Shown here: positions 54,234-64,000 of the stretch, in pieces
Numbering within the stretch: position 1 is the stretch's first letter
Layout: each line of letters begins with the position of its first letter
Assembly: GCA_020746835.1 (NCBI GenBank)
Contig: JAGPNK010000016.1
Location: 1-64,000, forward strand
DNA: 64,000 bases
Direction of reading: 5' to 3'
Source: Stachybotrys elegans
Taxonomy: Eukaryota; Ascomycota; Sordariomycetes; Hypocreales; Stachybotryaceae
Translations under genes and position numbers: made by a program
Notes under the pieces: model-generated
Told to the model about the DNA's origin: nothing
The model's input: only the letters and a program-made list of their open reading frames with translations
Database searches by the model: none

Positions 54234-55613
54234 AAAGAAGCTGGGAGAGTATTTTCATGATATACAATTTACATTCACAAGGGGAGAAAAAAAAAGGCAT
54301 ATTGGTAAACACGAAGCAATTGGCGCAGCGAGAGGAATGAGGGCTGCGTGTGATTTTGTGAGATGTGATGGCTCAGATGCAGATTGAGGGCCGAGACAAG
54401 CGTCGTCATGCTGTCTAGGCGCCCCTGCAGATGGGCCGAGCCAGGCAAAACGAAGGAACAACAATAACAGGTGACGAGATACGACGCGGGAAAAGCAGTG
54501 CCGGGCGCGAGACGTGGTGTCAGAGATGGGGGAGAGGGTCTCGGTTTGTCGCCGCCCGACAGGATACGAAGATTCAGAACAAGAACAAGAACGAAGAAAT
54601 CTTGAGAGGGGCATTATTATGACGACGGGAATTAATGCACGCCGTTCACAAAACCAGGCTCCTACAAGATCCAGCCAAGCAGCTTCGTATTCACAGAATG
54701 GTTCGGGCGCGGCTATTGGGTGGAACAGGGGAGCCCGTCCAGGGGGCGACGGACCCACTCGGGCTGCCAATTGGTGAAGATTGGTGGTGCCTCCTGACCA
54801 CCTTCCCCAGTAATTACAGCGCAGCGCAGCACTGACCTGTCAGTAAGTCCTGTCCTTGCTTGGCCGCCGCCCTTGTCCTCACTTTTTCTCTCTCTCTCTT
54901 TGGACATGGTGGTGATCAACCTGGCCCGGCCGAGCCCCAGTTTTCCTCGTCTCGATCCTTCCTTCCTGCTGCTCCTGCTGCTCCCTTTTCCCCCCTTCCT
55001 TTTCTCCCACCCCTTCCTTTCTTTTCCTTTTCCCTTCCCACCCCCACAAATCGTTCGTCCGCTTTGTGAGTAAAACGAAGTGAGAAGGCGAGAAGAAAGA
55101 TTAACGACAGCCTCACTCGTTTACGGTCGTCGTTTTTCTTGCCGCCTCGGAACCTACCTAATTAATCGCTCTCACTCTACGTTCGCTACATATCCAACAT
55201 TGTTGTTGTTGTTTTCCCTCAGAACGACCCTTTTTCCCCATCATAGCGGCAACCATTTCCTACTCGAACGGTCCTGTCGAAAAAAGCAAACAGCTTCTAT
55301 TCCTTCTCTCGTTTCTTCGCTGTCGCGGCTTGACAGGACGCTTGGATCTTGGGTCACACGGACGTTGAAGAAATTCTGCGGCTTGCCGACGCCACACACG
55401 ATTGCGCTTTTTGAGCGACCGACGGCTTCACATCGACTTTCGCCCCTGGGTTGACTTTAATATTTTTTTCTTGTTTATTTGCCGCGTGGTGTCGCATTCC
55501 TCGCTCGTTGAGTAAACAAACGCGCCCGAGACAAGGAAGAAGAAGGAAAGATATTGGGACACGCGGGATACCGGAACCGACTTGCCATCTCCCTCGACGC
55601 AACATCGCCCATC
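54234..55613. other. Intergenic region
   Basis: About 1.4 kb between DBP9 and the CRH-type gene. The last 750 bp are pyrimidine-rich (54880-55040, 55190-55330), probably promoter and long 5' UTR. No gene seen. Confidence 0.5.
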
Positions 55614-57043
55614 ATGCTTCGATCTGTGGCTCTGGCCGCCGTCATGGGCGTCAGCTCTGTGCTCGCCGTCAAGTGCACCCTCGACAGCCACTGCCCCGAA
55701 TCTGCACCCTGCTGTGGTCGTACGTCTCCCCCATGGCCAGAGAAGAAAACGTGTGTCGCTGACCCTGTGTAGAGTATGGTGATTGCGGTGTCGGCGCTTT
55801 CTGCCTCGGCGGATGCGACCCCCGAATGTCCTTTTCCATGGACTCTTGCATGGCCGCCCCTACGTGCGAGGACAAGACGCTCCGCATGAACACGGTCGAC
55901 AACATCCAGCACATCAGTGAGTACCTCGGCGATGCCTCCAAGGCCGACTGGGTTGCCTCTGGCGAGCCTGTCCTCTACGAGGACAACGTTCTCCTGACCA
56001 TGGCTGAGGGCACTGTCGGCACCGTCCTCTCCTCCACCGCGTACATGTGGTACGGTAGCGTTCGCGCCCGCATGAGAACTAGCCGTGGACGCGGTGTCGT
56101 CAGCGCCTTTATTCTCTTCTCCGATGTCAAGGACGAAATTGACTACGAATGGGTCGGCGTCGACCTCGGCACCACGCAGACCAACTTCTACTTCCAGGGT
56201 ATTCCCGACTACGACAACTCAGCCAACATCTCCCTGTCCAACACCTTCTCCAACTTCCACGACTACGAGATCCGCTGGACCCCCGACAGGATTGAATGGG
56301 TCGTCGATGGCGAAGTTGGCCGTACTCAGCTCCGCTCCGACACCTGGAACTCGTCGGCCCAGCAGTGGGACTTCCCCCAGACACCCTCCCGTGTCCAACT
56401 GTCTCTGTGGCCTGGTGGTCTCGCCACCAACGCTCAAGGCACCATCGACTGGGCCGGTGGTGAGATCGACTGGGCCCACGAGGATGTCCGCAACACTGGA
56501 TACTTCTACGCCATGGTCGAAGAGGTCGAGATCAAGTGCTGGGATGGCAATGGCCGCCTCGGCTCCAACGACGGCCACAGCTACACCTACAACAGCGCCC
56601 GTGCCACCAACGACACTGTCGAGGTCGGCAACGCCCGCACCAACATTGCTTCGCTCACGGCTACCGGTCTGGACCCGGACAAGGGCCGACCCCGCCCTCG
56701 TCCTGACAACAATGACGACGACGACAACAACAACGATGATGACGATGATGACGAAGACGAGGATCAGCCCAACAACTCTGTTCCTGGTGGAATCATTCTG
56801 CAGCCTCCTCGTCAGCCCGGCGACGGTGAGAACAATGCTGACGGCAACGGCGACAATGGTGGCAGCAGTGGCAACAGTGGTTCGCGCCCAACGACTGACT
56901 GCCCAGTGGGGTCTTTCCACCTCAACTGCGGCGAGGGCGAGAGTGAGGCCAGTAACACGGGTGGAGGCGATAGCGGCAGCTCCAAGGCTAGCGCCAGCGC
57001 TCTCGCCATCATCATTGCTGGTTGCGCGCTGTACTGGCTGTAA
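55614..57043 (+). CDS. GPI-anchored CRH-type chitin-glucan transglycosylase (GH16, Utr2/Crh2-like)
   Basis: Cell-wall enzyme that links chitin to beta-1,6- or beta-1,3-glucan. Exons 55614-55719 and 55773-57043 (intron 53 bp, branch GCTGAC) give 458 residues. Residues 1-19 are a signal peptide. Residues 20-61 are Cys-rich (CTLDSHCPESAPCCG, YGDCGVGAFCLGGCDPR), a CBM18-like chitin-binding module as in Crh2/Utr2. The GH16 domain has the catalytic DEIDYE (156-161) and NFHDYEIRWTPDRIEWVVDG. After it comes a Gly/Asn/Asp-rich linker with a poly-acidic run (347-366) instead of the usual Ser/Thr-rich spacer, and a hydrophobic tail (ASALAIIIAGCALYWL) after small residues, a GPI signal. Complete. Confidence 0.93.
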
Positions 57044-57688
57044 TCGCATCTTTCGTCTTGGTTAGTCTTGGTCTTTTCGGCGTTGAATCATCACATTATT
57101 GGGGGCTTCCTTGTTATTTCCCGGCATCCCAAGGGCATTTCCTTACGGTCGGCATGCACAGCGGCATGACATGACGTTGGAGATGAGGGAATTTTCTAGC
57201 GAATTCTTGTAAATCAGGCACATTGTTTCTCGGGTAATGGTTCTATCCCACATTTCTTGGACCGTCCACTCCTTCGAGACACATGGCCGCTGGTTGGGGA
57301 CGTAGCATGTATATTCCTAGGTGGCAATATTACATACTAATACTTGATGAATCTTGGTTACGTGTTCTTGTGATGGGTGTTGCCTCCGGCGGCCCTTGCC
57401 AGGGGGGCTGTCCTCGCCTTCGGCTCGAGTGCATGGTGTGAACTGTGAGGGAACGAATGGAACGGAGAGGTGACTAGATTGGATTGCTCATTCATCGTGT
57501 AACTAACTATATACGACTCTGGCTGTGTGAATGCCAGCACATGGTCCTCTTCGTCCAGCCTGCCACCATATTGTGGTAGGACGCAAGGACTACAAATAAA
57601 TGTATTTACAGAATAGAAGGAAAAGCAGAATGGCTTTTGAAGAAGAAGAAGAAGAGAAATGGAAGAGGAACATGGTCTAGTATGCAAA
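57044..57688. other. Intergenic region between convergent genes
   Basis: About 640 bp of 3' flanks. No gene seen; a GAA-rich patch lies near 57638-57665. Confidence 0.5.
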
Positions 57689-58873
57689 CTATGCAATCTG
57701 CTGGATGTACTTGGGACCCGGGGTCAGGACGGGGTCGCCAAACAGGTTCATGGGGATGGTGGCCAGGGGGCCCTCGGCAATGGTGCCGTCGCAGCGCCTG
57801 GTAAAGGCCGAGACGCCGGTGGTGCCGTTCTGGGTGGCGACAAAGACGGTCTTGTCGTTGGTGCTCAGGCTGAACATGCGGGGGATCTGGCCGCCGCTAG
57901 TGTACTCGTCGGCAAAGGACAGGACGCCGCCGTCGGCAATCTTGTAGTGGGCGATGCCGTCGGTGGGGTCGGCGGTGAGGCGGTTGGAGACGTAGAGGTC
58001 GAGCGAGTTGCGGCTCAGGGCGATCTCGCCGGCGGCGGCGCTGGTGGCGTTGGCGGGCGGGTTGTTGGGGTCAAAGGTGGAGATGGCCTGGGCCATGGTG
58101 AAGATGAGGTTGTCCTCGGTGTAGGTCAGGGCGAAGACGTAGACCTCGTTGCTGAGCTCGCAGACGACCATGTAGTGGGTGGCCGGGAGGGAGGCGGCGG
58201 CGGTCCAGGCCGGGTAGAAGACGCCGTGGCGCGGGCCGCAGCCGGGCTGGACGGGGACGAGGTTGGACACGTCGTAGGCGTCGTCGGCCGAGTCAATGAC
58301 GAGGATGGTGTCGGTGCCGAGGTCGTTGACGGCAAAGTAGCGGCCCGTGGGGTCGAGGACCGACTGGTGCGGGTGGGAGACGACGGGCTCCTCGTCGGCG
58401 GTGGTGTCGCGGGCGGGCTGGGAGACGATGGTCTTGATGAGGGAGAGGCCGCCGCCCTCGATGTTCCAGACGTCGATGGTGCCGTTGCCGTAGGCGGCGC
58501 CGACCATGCGGGTGCGGTCCGGGTTGAACTCGAGGTGGACGACGCCGCTGGAGCCCTGGGCCTGGGCGAGGGGCTCGAGGGTGTTGGCGGCGAGGTCGAG
58601 CGACAGGGAGCGCAGGTTGGTGCCCCATTCGTCGACGGCGAAGAGGCGGCCGGCGCCGTCGTAGGCCAGCCAGGAGGGGTCGGCGCCGGCGTCGGAGTAG
58701 TTGAGGGCGGTGGTGAAGGAGGTGCCGTCAAAGTCGGCGAGGAGGATGTGGCCCGTGTTGGCGATGAGGAGGCGCGAGACGTCGGCCGTGTGGTTGGACG
58801 AGTGGTTGGAGGGGGCGAGGGGGTGCTGCGAGAGGGCTGCCGCGCGGGCTGCCATGCTCATGGGGAACCTCAT
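57689..58873 (-). CDS. Beta-propeller lactonase family protein (6-phosphogluconolactonase/carboxymuconate cyclase-like)
   Basis: Single exon, 394 residues from the ATG at 58873; the frame is open further to 58999, but that part is repetitive leader DNA. Repeated propeller blades are visible: HILLADFDGTSFTTALNYSD, PSWLAYDGAGRLFAVDEWGT, VVHLEFNPDRTRMVGAAYGN, HQSVLDPTGRYFAVNDLGTD, and GEIALSRNSLDLYVSNRLT. This matches the lactonase, seven-bladed propeller family (Pfam PF10282). No strong signal peptide at the chosen start; the Ala-rich start MSMAARAAALSQHP could also be the true N-terminus at 58861. The substrate is unknown; fungal members are annotated loosely. The 423-codon frame on the opposite strand is an artefact of GC-rich codons. 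Confidence 0.85.
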   Translation of the reverse strand: MRFPMSMAARAAALSQHPLAPSNHSSNHTADVSRLLIANTGHILLADFDGTSFTTALNYSDAGADPSWLAYDGAGRLFAVDEWGTNLRSLSLDLAANTLEPLAQAQGSSGVVHLEFNPDRTRMVGAAYGNGTIDVWNIEGGGLSLIKTIVSQPARDTTADEEPVVSHPHQSVLDPTGRYFAVNDLGTDTILVIDSADDAYDVSNLVPVQPGCGPRHGVFYPAWTAAASLPATHYMVVCELSNEVYVFALTYTEDNLIFTMAQAISTFDPNNPPANATSAAAGEIALSRNSLDLYVSNRLTADPTDGIAHYKIADGGVLSFADEYTSGGQIPRMFSLSTNDKTVFVATQNGTTGVSAFTRRCDGTIAEGPLATIPMNLFGDPVLTPGPKYIQQIA

Positions 58874-60888
58874 TGTGCAGGTGTGTGTGTGGTAGAGATG
58901 TATGGGTATGGGTATCAAGGATATGGATGATCTATCGTCTTGAGTGGAATCTTGAGTGGAATGTAGCGCAGAGGGAGAGTGCAGTAATAAGATGTGCAAG
59001 GGGATTTATATAGGTGTAGAGAAGGACGGGGCGGCGAGAGGTCTCAGACCCTTCAACGGCTTTGTTTGGAGGCAAGAAAGGAATGGTAGAACCAACAGAG
59101 AAGGGTGTTCTACGAACAAGCAGCAAGGCAAACGAAGAGAAAGGGCGTGTGCGTGGCTGGAAGAGGAACAAGTGATGAGCGAGAAACGAGGCTTGTTCTT
59201 ATACACTGCCCGGCGGAGGACCCACTGGCCGTGATTATGACGATCTGCTCCCCGGCTGAGTCTGACATGGCTATCTGGGGTTCCTCCCTTGGTTGGGACG
59301 GAAGATGCCAGGAAGGGGAGGGCGGTGGGTGAATGGCGCCGCTGGTACAGGGCTTGTCATGAAACGAGACGAGGCTAAAAAGAAAGGACGGGAACGGGGG
59401 AAAGGAGCCCGTGTGTCGTAGAGGGGGAGCGGAAGGACGCATGGGTGAGTGGGGGGAGAAGAGAAGAGCATGTTAATGAGTGGTTGAGAGCATGGTTTCT
59501 GGTCCTATTGTCGGGGTTTGTTTTTGCATGCGTGGCCAGTCAGGCTGCAGGCAACGCCGATCTTGGGGGGGGGGCACACAAAGGGAAAGAGAAGCAGAAG
59601 GGGAAAAAGCTTGGACTGAAACATGGGCCAGGGGGTGGCAAACGAATTGGATGGATCTCGCAGCTTGTTTCCCGGAGCACATGCATGCATGCGTGCGTGC
59701 TATTCTAAGAAAGCTTAGGCAGGTGTCATTGCCCACGGGTTTGTCTCTGTCCAGCTCTGCCCTCTCGGCCAATGGAGCGGCAGATGCAGGTAGCTGGTTT
59801 GTTTTACGGTGAGGGCGGGTCAAGGCAACTGCCATCTGCCGTGGTTTCTTTTTCCTTCTCTGGTTAGAGGACAGATTACTGTTACCGGCACTAGGCAATG
59901 AGGGGGATGTTCCCTCTCCCCTCTTTATTTTCTCTTGCTTTATTTTTCACTCGTGAGTTGATGGCTGTTTCTTGTCAAAAATAATGTATACTGCGCCGCA
60001 AACAAATACTGAACGCGCCCACGTTTGAATCACGCAGCGCCGCACCCGCCTTGAGCTTACTGGAGCTCGCTGGCCTATTTTGGGCCGAGAAAAAGACCAG
60101 CCATCCCTCCCCGGAAGCTCCTGATTCCGCTGACAAGGCTACTCCGCCGCGTGCGCGCGCAACCGCACTGTGGCTTTTGCCAGCTTGCCTTGGCGCTGTG
60201 TGGCGGTCGGGTGAGGCGCCTTCAAGGAGTTGATAATTGGATGCGCGTAGAAGTGCAGGTGTTAGACAGCCTCCTTGTGCCACCAGCCTGATACCGGGCG
60301 CTTGGGTTGAGGCTGCCCCCCTTCAATTGGCACGCGTCGACTGTTGAGCTTTGTGTGAAACAGTTGAAATGGGAGCAAAGGCGCTGATCTTTCTCCTGTC
60401 TTCCCTGGTGGCTTACAGGTGCCCATAAGCCTTTCACAACGACATGTTTAATTGAACAGCACTAACTGCCTCACCGCCATTGTCATTCTCAATGAACCAT
60501 ATGCTGACAAATTGGTGTAAAATTGGTCACGTCTCAACATTCCATGTGCTATCCCTCGTGACCCAACATCAATCATTATAATCAGCAGAATTCGACCCTC
60601 TTTGTACACCAAGACACATGATTCATCATCACAGCTGTAATATATTGTCAAATTTAAACCTCCTGTCCCCCATGTTAGTCATATGCCCTCACGCTATGCC
60701 CAGTAGGCAACCAATCGTATGAACGCATAGACCACTACAGCAACAGCAAAGCAAAGACTCGACATGACCATGTCTCTAACACGAGTGCATCTTCGAGTTA
60801 TCCTCGCACTGAAGGAGAAGTCCCACTCATAGAACCACGCACATTGTCATCATAGAAAACGACAAGGCGAAGAGACAGCAGGAATCCG
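58874..60888. other. Intergenic region
   Basis: About 2 kb. A G-rich tract lies near 59562-59573 and short ACGT/GCATGC repeats near 59681-59698 (CATGCATGCATGCGTGCGTGC). No convincing gene. Confidence 0.5.
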
Positions 60889-61368
60889 ATGTGGTTCCAG
60901 GCGTTTATGATGGACTGTATTATATCATCAGCCTTGACATGTGTCATAGACCCCAACATGTCACTGACATGGCTCCAGGGCTTTTATCAAGAAGAAGAGG
61001 AACAAGAACATCGCACAATCCTCGGCGAGCTCTCCTTCCTCGAGACGTTTCTACTCGACATCGAATCCATAACGGCAGATCACCATCATTATGGACCTTT
61101 ACACCCAACATGCCAGTTGATGAGAACGCTGCCGAGAGTACCAAGAGGGAACCTTCTGGAGACTCTCGGTCGAACATATGACAAAGCATCGGACGTGTGG
61201 CAAGCGCTGATGGGTTGCCATCCTCCCCGTGGCAAGCACCCGCCAGTGGCTGCGACTGGGCTCAAGTGGAGAGACTATGTTCGCGGAAAGAAGGAGGGAA
61301 AGGCGCTTGTTCAAACGGAATCCGGGTCGGCAATGGCGGAGAGACAGGATGTCCGCGTGAACTAGCAA
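60889..61368 (+). CDS. Possible small protein, unrecognised
   Basis: An open frame of 158 codons starting MWFQAFMMDCIISSALTCVI. The middle is rich in Glu and Leu (GFYQEEEEQEHRTILGELSF, LETFLLDIESITADHHHYG), suggesting a helix, and the C-terminus is basic. I do not recognise it and see no introns, signal peptide or neighbours that help. The first 20 residues are hydrophobic, but the later ATG (MSLTWLQ, codon 24) may be the real start. It could be chance. Confidence 0.28.
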
Positions 61369-61803
61369 ATGGACATCCTACATCCCTATGTTCCATCATC
61401 GCCAGAACCGTGACCCTTCTTAGATGGATCCGGCCGGGGTCTAGAGACTGACGAAGTTGCCAGATAGAGCTAGTTGCCTACCTCCGGGCTGGTCGTGCTC
61501 CGCTCCGCTCCTCCGTCGTTCGCGCTACTGACACTAAGTCTTACCACCAGGTCCGTGTCGTGTCCGATGGCTGGTAGAGTCTATCCCGTTCTGGCGAAAT
61601 TGTCATCAAGCTATTTCCTGTCGACCATGCTCAGCAGTACAGACGCAAGTAGTGATGGAGATAAATAGGCTTCCATCCAGTCTCCTTCACTTTGTCTATT
61701 CCTCCTCATTCTCTTCCTTTGAGTCGTACTGAAGTGTTCTACTTAACATTTTATTTAAATCGTTCCCAGAAAACACCTGCCACCTTCAACCCCCAAACCA
61801 AAC
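61369..61803. other. Intergenic region / SDR promoter
   Basis: About 430 bp, with a C/T-rich stretch (61677-61722) before the SDR start. No gene seen. Confidence 0.5.
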
Positions 61804-62885
61804 ATGGATCTCTCTAAATACGACATCACACCCGAGCAGGAGGCGAGCATGTCTCAATACTTCCACCGACAACTCCTCACTAAGACCCAGCCCGTCACAA
61901 AGAACGAGGTCGATCTGACTGGCAAGACCGCCATAGTCACCGGCTCCAATATTGGACTGGGCCTGGAAGCGTCACGCCAACTTCTCGACTTGGGCCTCGG
62001 CAGGCTCATCCTCGCCGTGCGTACCATCTCCAAAGGTGAAGCTGCGCGGGATGACCTGTTGTCAGGGCGGACTGAAACGCCAGAGATTGAGGTCTGGCCT
62101 CTGGATCTCGCCTCGTACAAGTCTGTCACAGATTTCGCGGAGAGAGCGAATGGGCTAGACCACGTTGACATTGCCATCCTAAACGCTGGCATATTTAAGA
62201 AAGACGAAGAATTTAGCTCGGAAACCGGCGTTGAGATGGATGTTCAAATCAACTATCTATCCACCACCCTCCTCTCTCTGCTTCTGCTCCCTGTTCTCAA
62301 AGCCTCGCCCTCGCACCCTGCAGGGCGTCTCGTCATCGTCTCCTCCGACATGGGCGGCTGGTTCCCACTCAGCGCAGGGCCAGACGAGCCCATCTTGAGC
62401 GTCTACAAGAAGAAGGCCACGACCTGGAATGCGCCCGCGCGCTACGGCGAGTCCAAGCTGCTGGGCCAACTCTTCGTCACAGAGCTTGCAAGACGCATAC
62501 CGGCCTCCGTCGTCACCGTCGACGCAGTAAACCCTGGGTTCTCTCACGGCACGGGTTTACAGAGAGAAGGGACTGGAGTGCTCGGTTTCCTCTTTCGTGG
62601 GGTTTCTCGGGCAATTGGGAAGCCGCCATATGTATGCGCGCGTACCATTGTGCATGCTGCGGTCAAGTTTGGGGACGAGGTGCATGGAGAGTACGTAGAG
62701 GAGGGCAAGATTCGACCGTGAGTATCCTGAGTCCTGACCAGCGTCCTTGTATAATGCTAATGTAAAACAGGAAAGCTCCCATGATCTACAAGCCTGGAGG
62801 ACCTGTCGCTGCGCAGAAGTTATGGGACGAAACGATGGCTGAGTTGTCTTTTGCCCAGGTGCAGGAAGCTGTTGCCAGTTCGTAA
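61804..62885 (+). CDS. Short-chain dehydrogenase/reductase, retinol-dehydrogenase-like
   Basis: NAD(P)-dependent oxidoreductase. Exons 61804-62717 and 62771-62885 (intron 53 bp, GTGAGT/ACAG) give 342 residues. All hallmarks are present: TGSNIGLG (cofactor loop), the NAG of AILNAGIF, VIVSSDMG (catalytic Ser), YGESK (catalytic Tyr and Lys), and VNPGFSHG. This contrasts with the SDR at 34758, whose lysine is replaced. The second exon adds a Pro/Gly-containing tail (KAPMIYKPGGPVAAQKLW). No signal peptide; a short N-terminal extension precedes the fold. Substrate unknown; fungal members act in secondary or xenobiotic metabolism. Confidence 0.88.
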
Positions 62886-63178
62886 AGGCAAATGTTGCTG
62901 CGTATATGTCACCACTCAATCAAAAGGATTGTCAATGTATGAAACAGGAATATATTCGCCACTGAAACATTACGATTAGTCAAGATCAATTTGTCGTTTG
63001 GGCCGTCAGGGCATGTATGCTCAGCATTCGGAGTGCAAAAGTAGTTCATGTGAGACACATCACCAAAACCCCTAGTCGAACTTGTATCATCACCTTTAAG
63101 CCATTGGCTGCTTCCTTCTGGAAACCACTCTTCAACATGCCTTCCTATCTAACCCCTGGAGTATGTATGGGTTTCCAT

Positions 63179-64000
63179 TTATATATCCCAGACATGGTCG
63201 TCGATGCACCATTGATTCCAGTAACTTTCAAGATCCGAAGGTGCGCCCATAAATACATCAATGTCTGCTTCCACTTGGTTCTCTTCGCCCTCCATTCCAC
63301 CATGGGCTACATTCTCTTGCTCGTCCACTTCAGAAGATGAACCGCCAATGCCAACTGGGTGGTTTTGGCAACACGAAGAACAATAATACTCTGTGATCTC
63401 CTCCCAGAAGGACGGATCATGTTCCTCAGGACACTCAGAGTCGGAGCACTCAGAAGCTGTACTTCCAATCCGCTCATCAAGCAAGAAGCTTTTCTTTCTA
63501 TTGTATCTGTCGTGATCACGGCCACGTCCATGATCAAATCGCCATTTATCATCACACGTCCAGTCCCGCTGCTCTCTCAGAAGTCTTGAGACGGCAAGAT
63601 GACCATTCTGCTCGGCGTATATAATGGCACGGAGGTATTGTCGCTGTCCGGACCCTGATAGTTTCGCACCATAACTTAGAAGAAGCTGGACTATCTCTAG
63701 TCGGCCATTCTCAGCAGCTCCTTCTAACGCTGTTCGTCCGTCCTCAGACGCTCGGTGTGCATTGACGTTCCCGGGGGTACCTCGATCCAATAGACGTCTT
63801 GTAAAATCAAGGTGTCCATGCATTGCTGCGAATTGCAATGCAGTAGCTCCCCTAATAGATGGCCCAGCATTGATGTCTGCCCCAGCATCCAGTAAATATG
63901 AGGCAGCTGACCAATCGTCTGCCTTTGCCATTAGCTGAAGCGGCGTATGACCTTCAGGTCCCCAGCGACCATCTACATTTTCGCCGCGTTGTATAAGCAG
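63179..64000 (-). CDS. Ankyrin-repeat protein, 5' end outside window
   Basis: The frame enters from the right edge (no stop from 64000 to 63179) and ends at 63179 with DDHVWDI. At least three ankyrin repeats are visible: PEGHTPLQLMAKADDWSAAS.., GATALQFAAMHGHLDFTRRL, and GRTALEGAAENGRLEIVQLL, then a weaker RAIIYAEQNGHLAVSRLL. The last 120 residues are non-repeat, acidic and Cys/His-containing (STASECSDSECPEEHD, YYCSSCCQNHP). In fungi such C-terminal repeat domains often belong to NLR-type or effector-like proteins, but the N-terminal part that would decide this lies outside the window. Single exon as far as seen. Confidence 0.85.
   Translation of the reverse strand: MLIQRGENVDGRWGPEGHTPLQLMAKADDWSAASYLLDAGADINAGPSIRGATALQFAAMHGHLDFTRRLLDRGTPGNVNAHRASEDGRTALEGAAENGRLEIVQLLLSYGAKLSGSGQRQYLRAIIYAEQNGHLAVSRLLREQRDWTCDDKWRFDHGRGRDHDRYNRKKSFLLDERIGSTASECSDSECPEEHDPSFWEEITEYYCSSCCQNHPVGIGGSSSEVDEQENVAHGGMEGEENQVEADIDVFMGAPSDLESYWNQWCIDDHVWDI

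Noticed and set aside
57659..58930. 423-codon forward ORF, Gly/Val/Asp-rich
   Set aside because: Antisense to the beta-propeller gene and made of repetitive GVG/DVV codons.
1..64000. CRISPR arrays, insertion sequences, prophage or long retroelements
   Set aside because: Eukaryotic sequence; I saw no repeat-spacer pattern, transposase, reverse transcriptase or integrase.

Overview
This is a stretch of nuclear genome from a filamentous ascomycete (Pezizomycotina, most likely a Sordariomycete, possibly Hypocreales). Short introns of about 45-60 bp with GTRNGT donors and CTRAC branch points interrupt most genes. The gene content is fungal: a Zn2Cys6 factor, an FHA-kinase, a GT15 mannosyltransferase, a CRH-type GPI glucanosyltransferase and a highly reducing polyketide synthase (HR-PKS) relic. 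A lone dispersed 5S rRNA gene also fits Pezizomycotina. I see no virus, CRISPR array or bacterial operon.

Left part (1-16 kb): the 5' half of a Zn2Cys6 regulator, an F-box/ankyrin protein, a bacterial-type Asp/Glu racemase homologue lacking one catalytic cysteine, a GT8-type glycosyltransferase, an FHA-domain protein kinase, an unrecognised protein, a sequence-variant 5S rRNA gene, a secreted Thr/Val-rich protein and a nucleotide-sugar transporter.

Housekeeping block (16-30 kb): COX4, a DUF4604 protein divergent from a GT15 mannosyltransferase, tRNA-Thr(AGU), mitochondrial ribosomal protein uL15m, the sorting nexin Mvp1 and a dihydroxy-acid dehydratase paralogue with an 8-nt microexon.

Accessory block (31-40 kb): a Lys/Ala-rich nuclear-looking protein carrying an exact seven-residue match to the histone H3 tail, a CorA-like membrane protein, an SDR with an altered catalytic lysine, and a collapsed polyketide locus. 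In that locus a doubly truncated alpha/beta hydrolase and an HR-PKS lacking KS, AT and most of DH are fused head to head at about 36.4 kb.

Regulator block (40-52 kb): two Myb/SANT-type genes face away from each other across about 8 kb with no convincing ORF. The right-hand gene has a long, probably spliced leader. Right end (52-64 kb): DBP9 helicase, CRH/UTR2-like cell-wall enzyme, a secreted or cytosolic beta-propeller lactonase, a second SDR, and the 3' part of an ankyrin protein running off the window.

Three otherwise well-conserved genes (GT8, MVP1, dihydroxy-acid dehydratase) are each out of frame by exactly one missing base inside a G/C homopolymer of five or six. That pattern points to assembly or sequencing error rather than three independent pseudogenes. 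The standout biological leads are the H3-tail mimic, the chimeric PKS breakpoint, the compensated 5S variant and the Myb-pair intergenic region.
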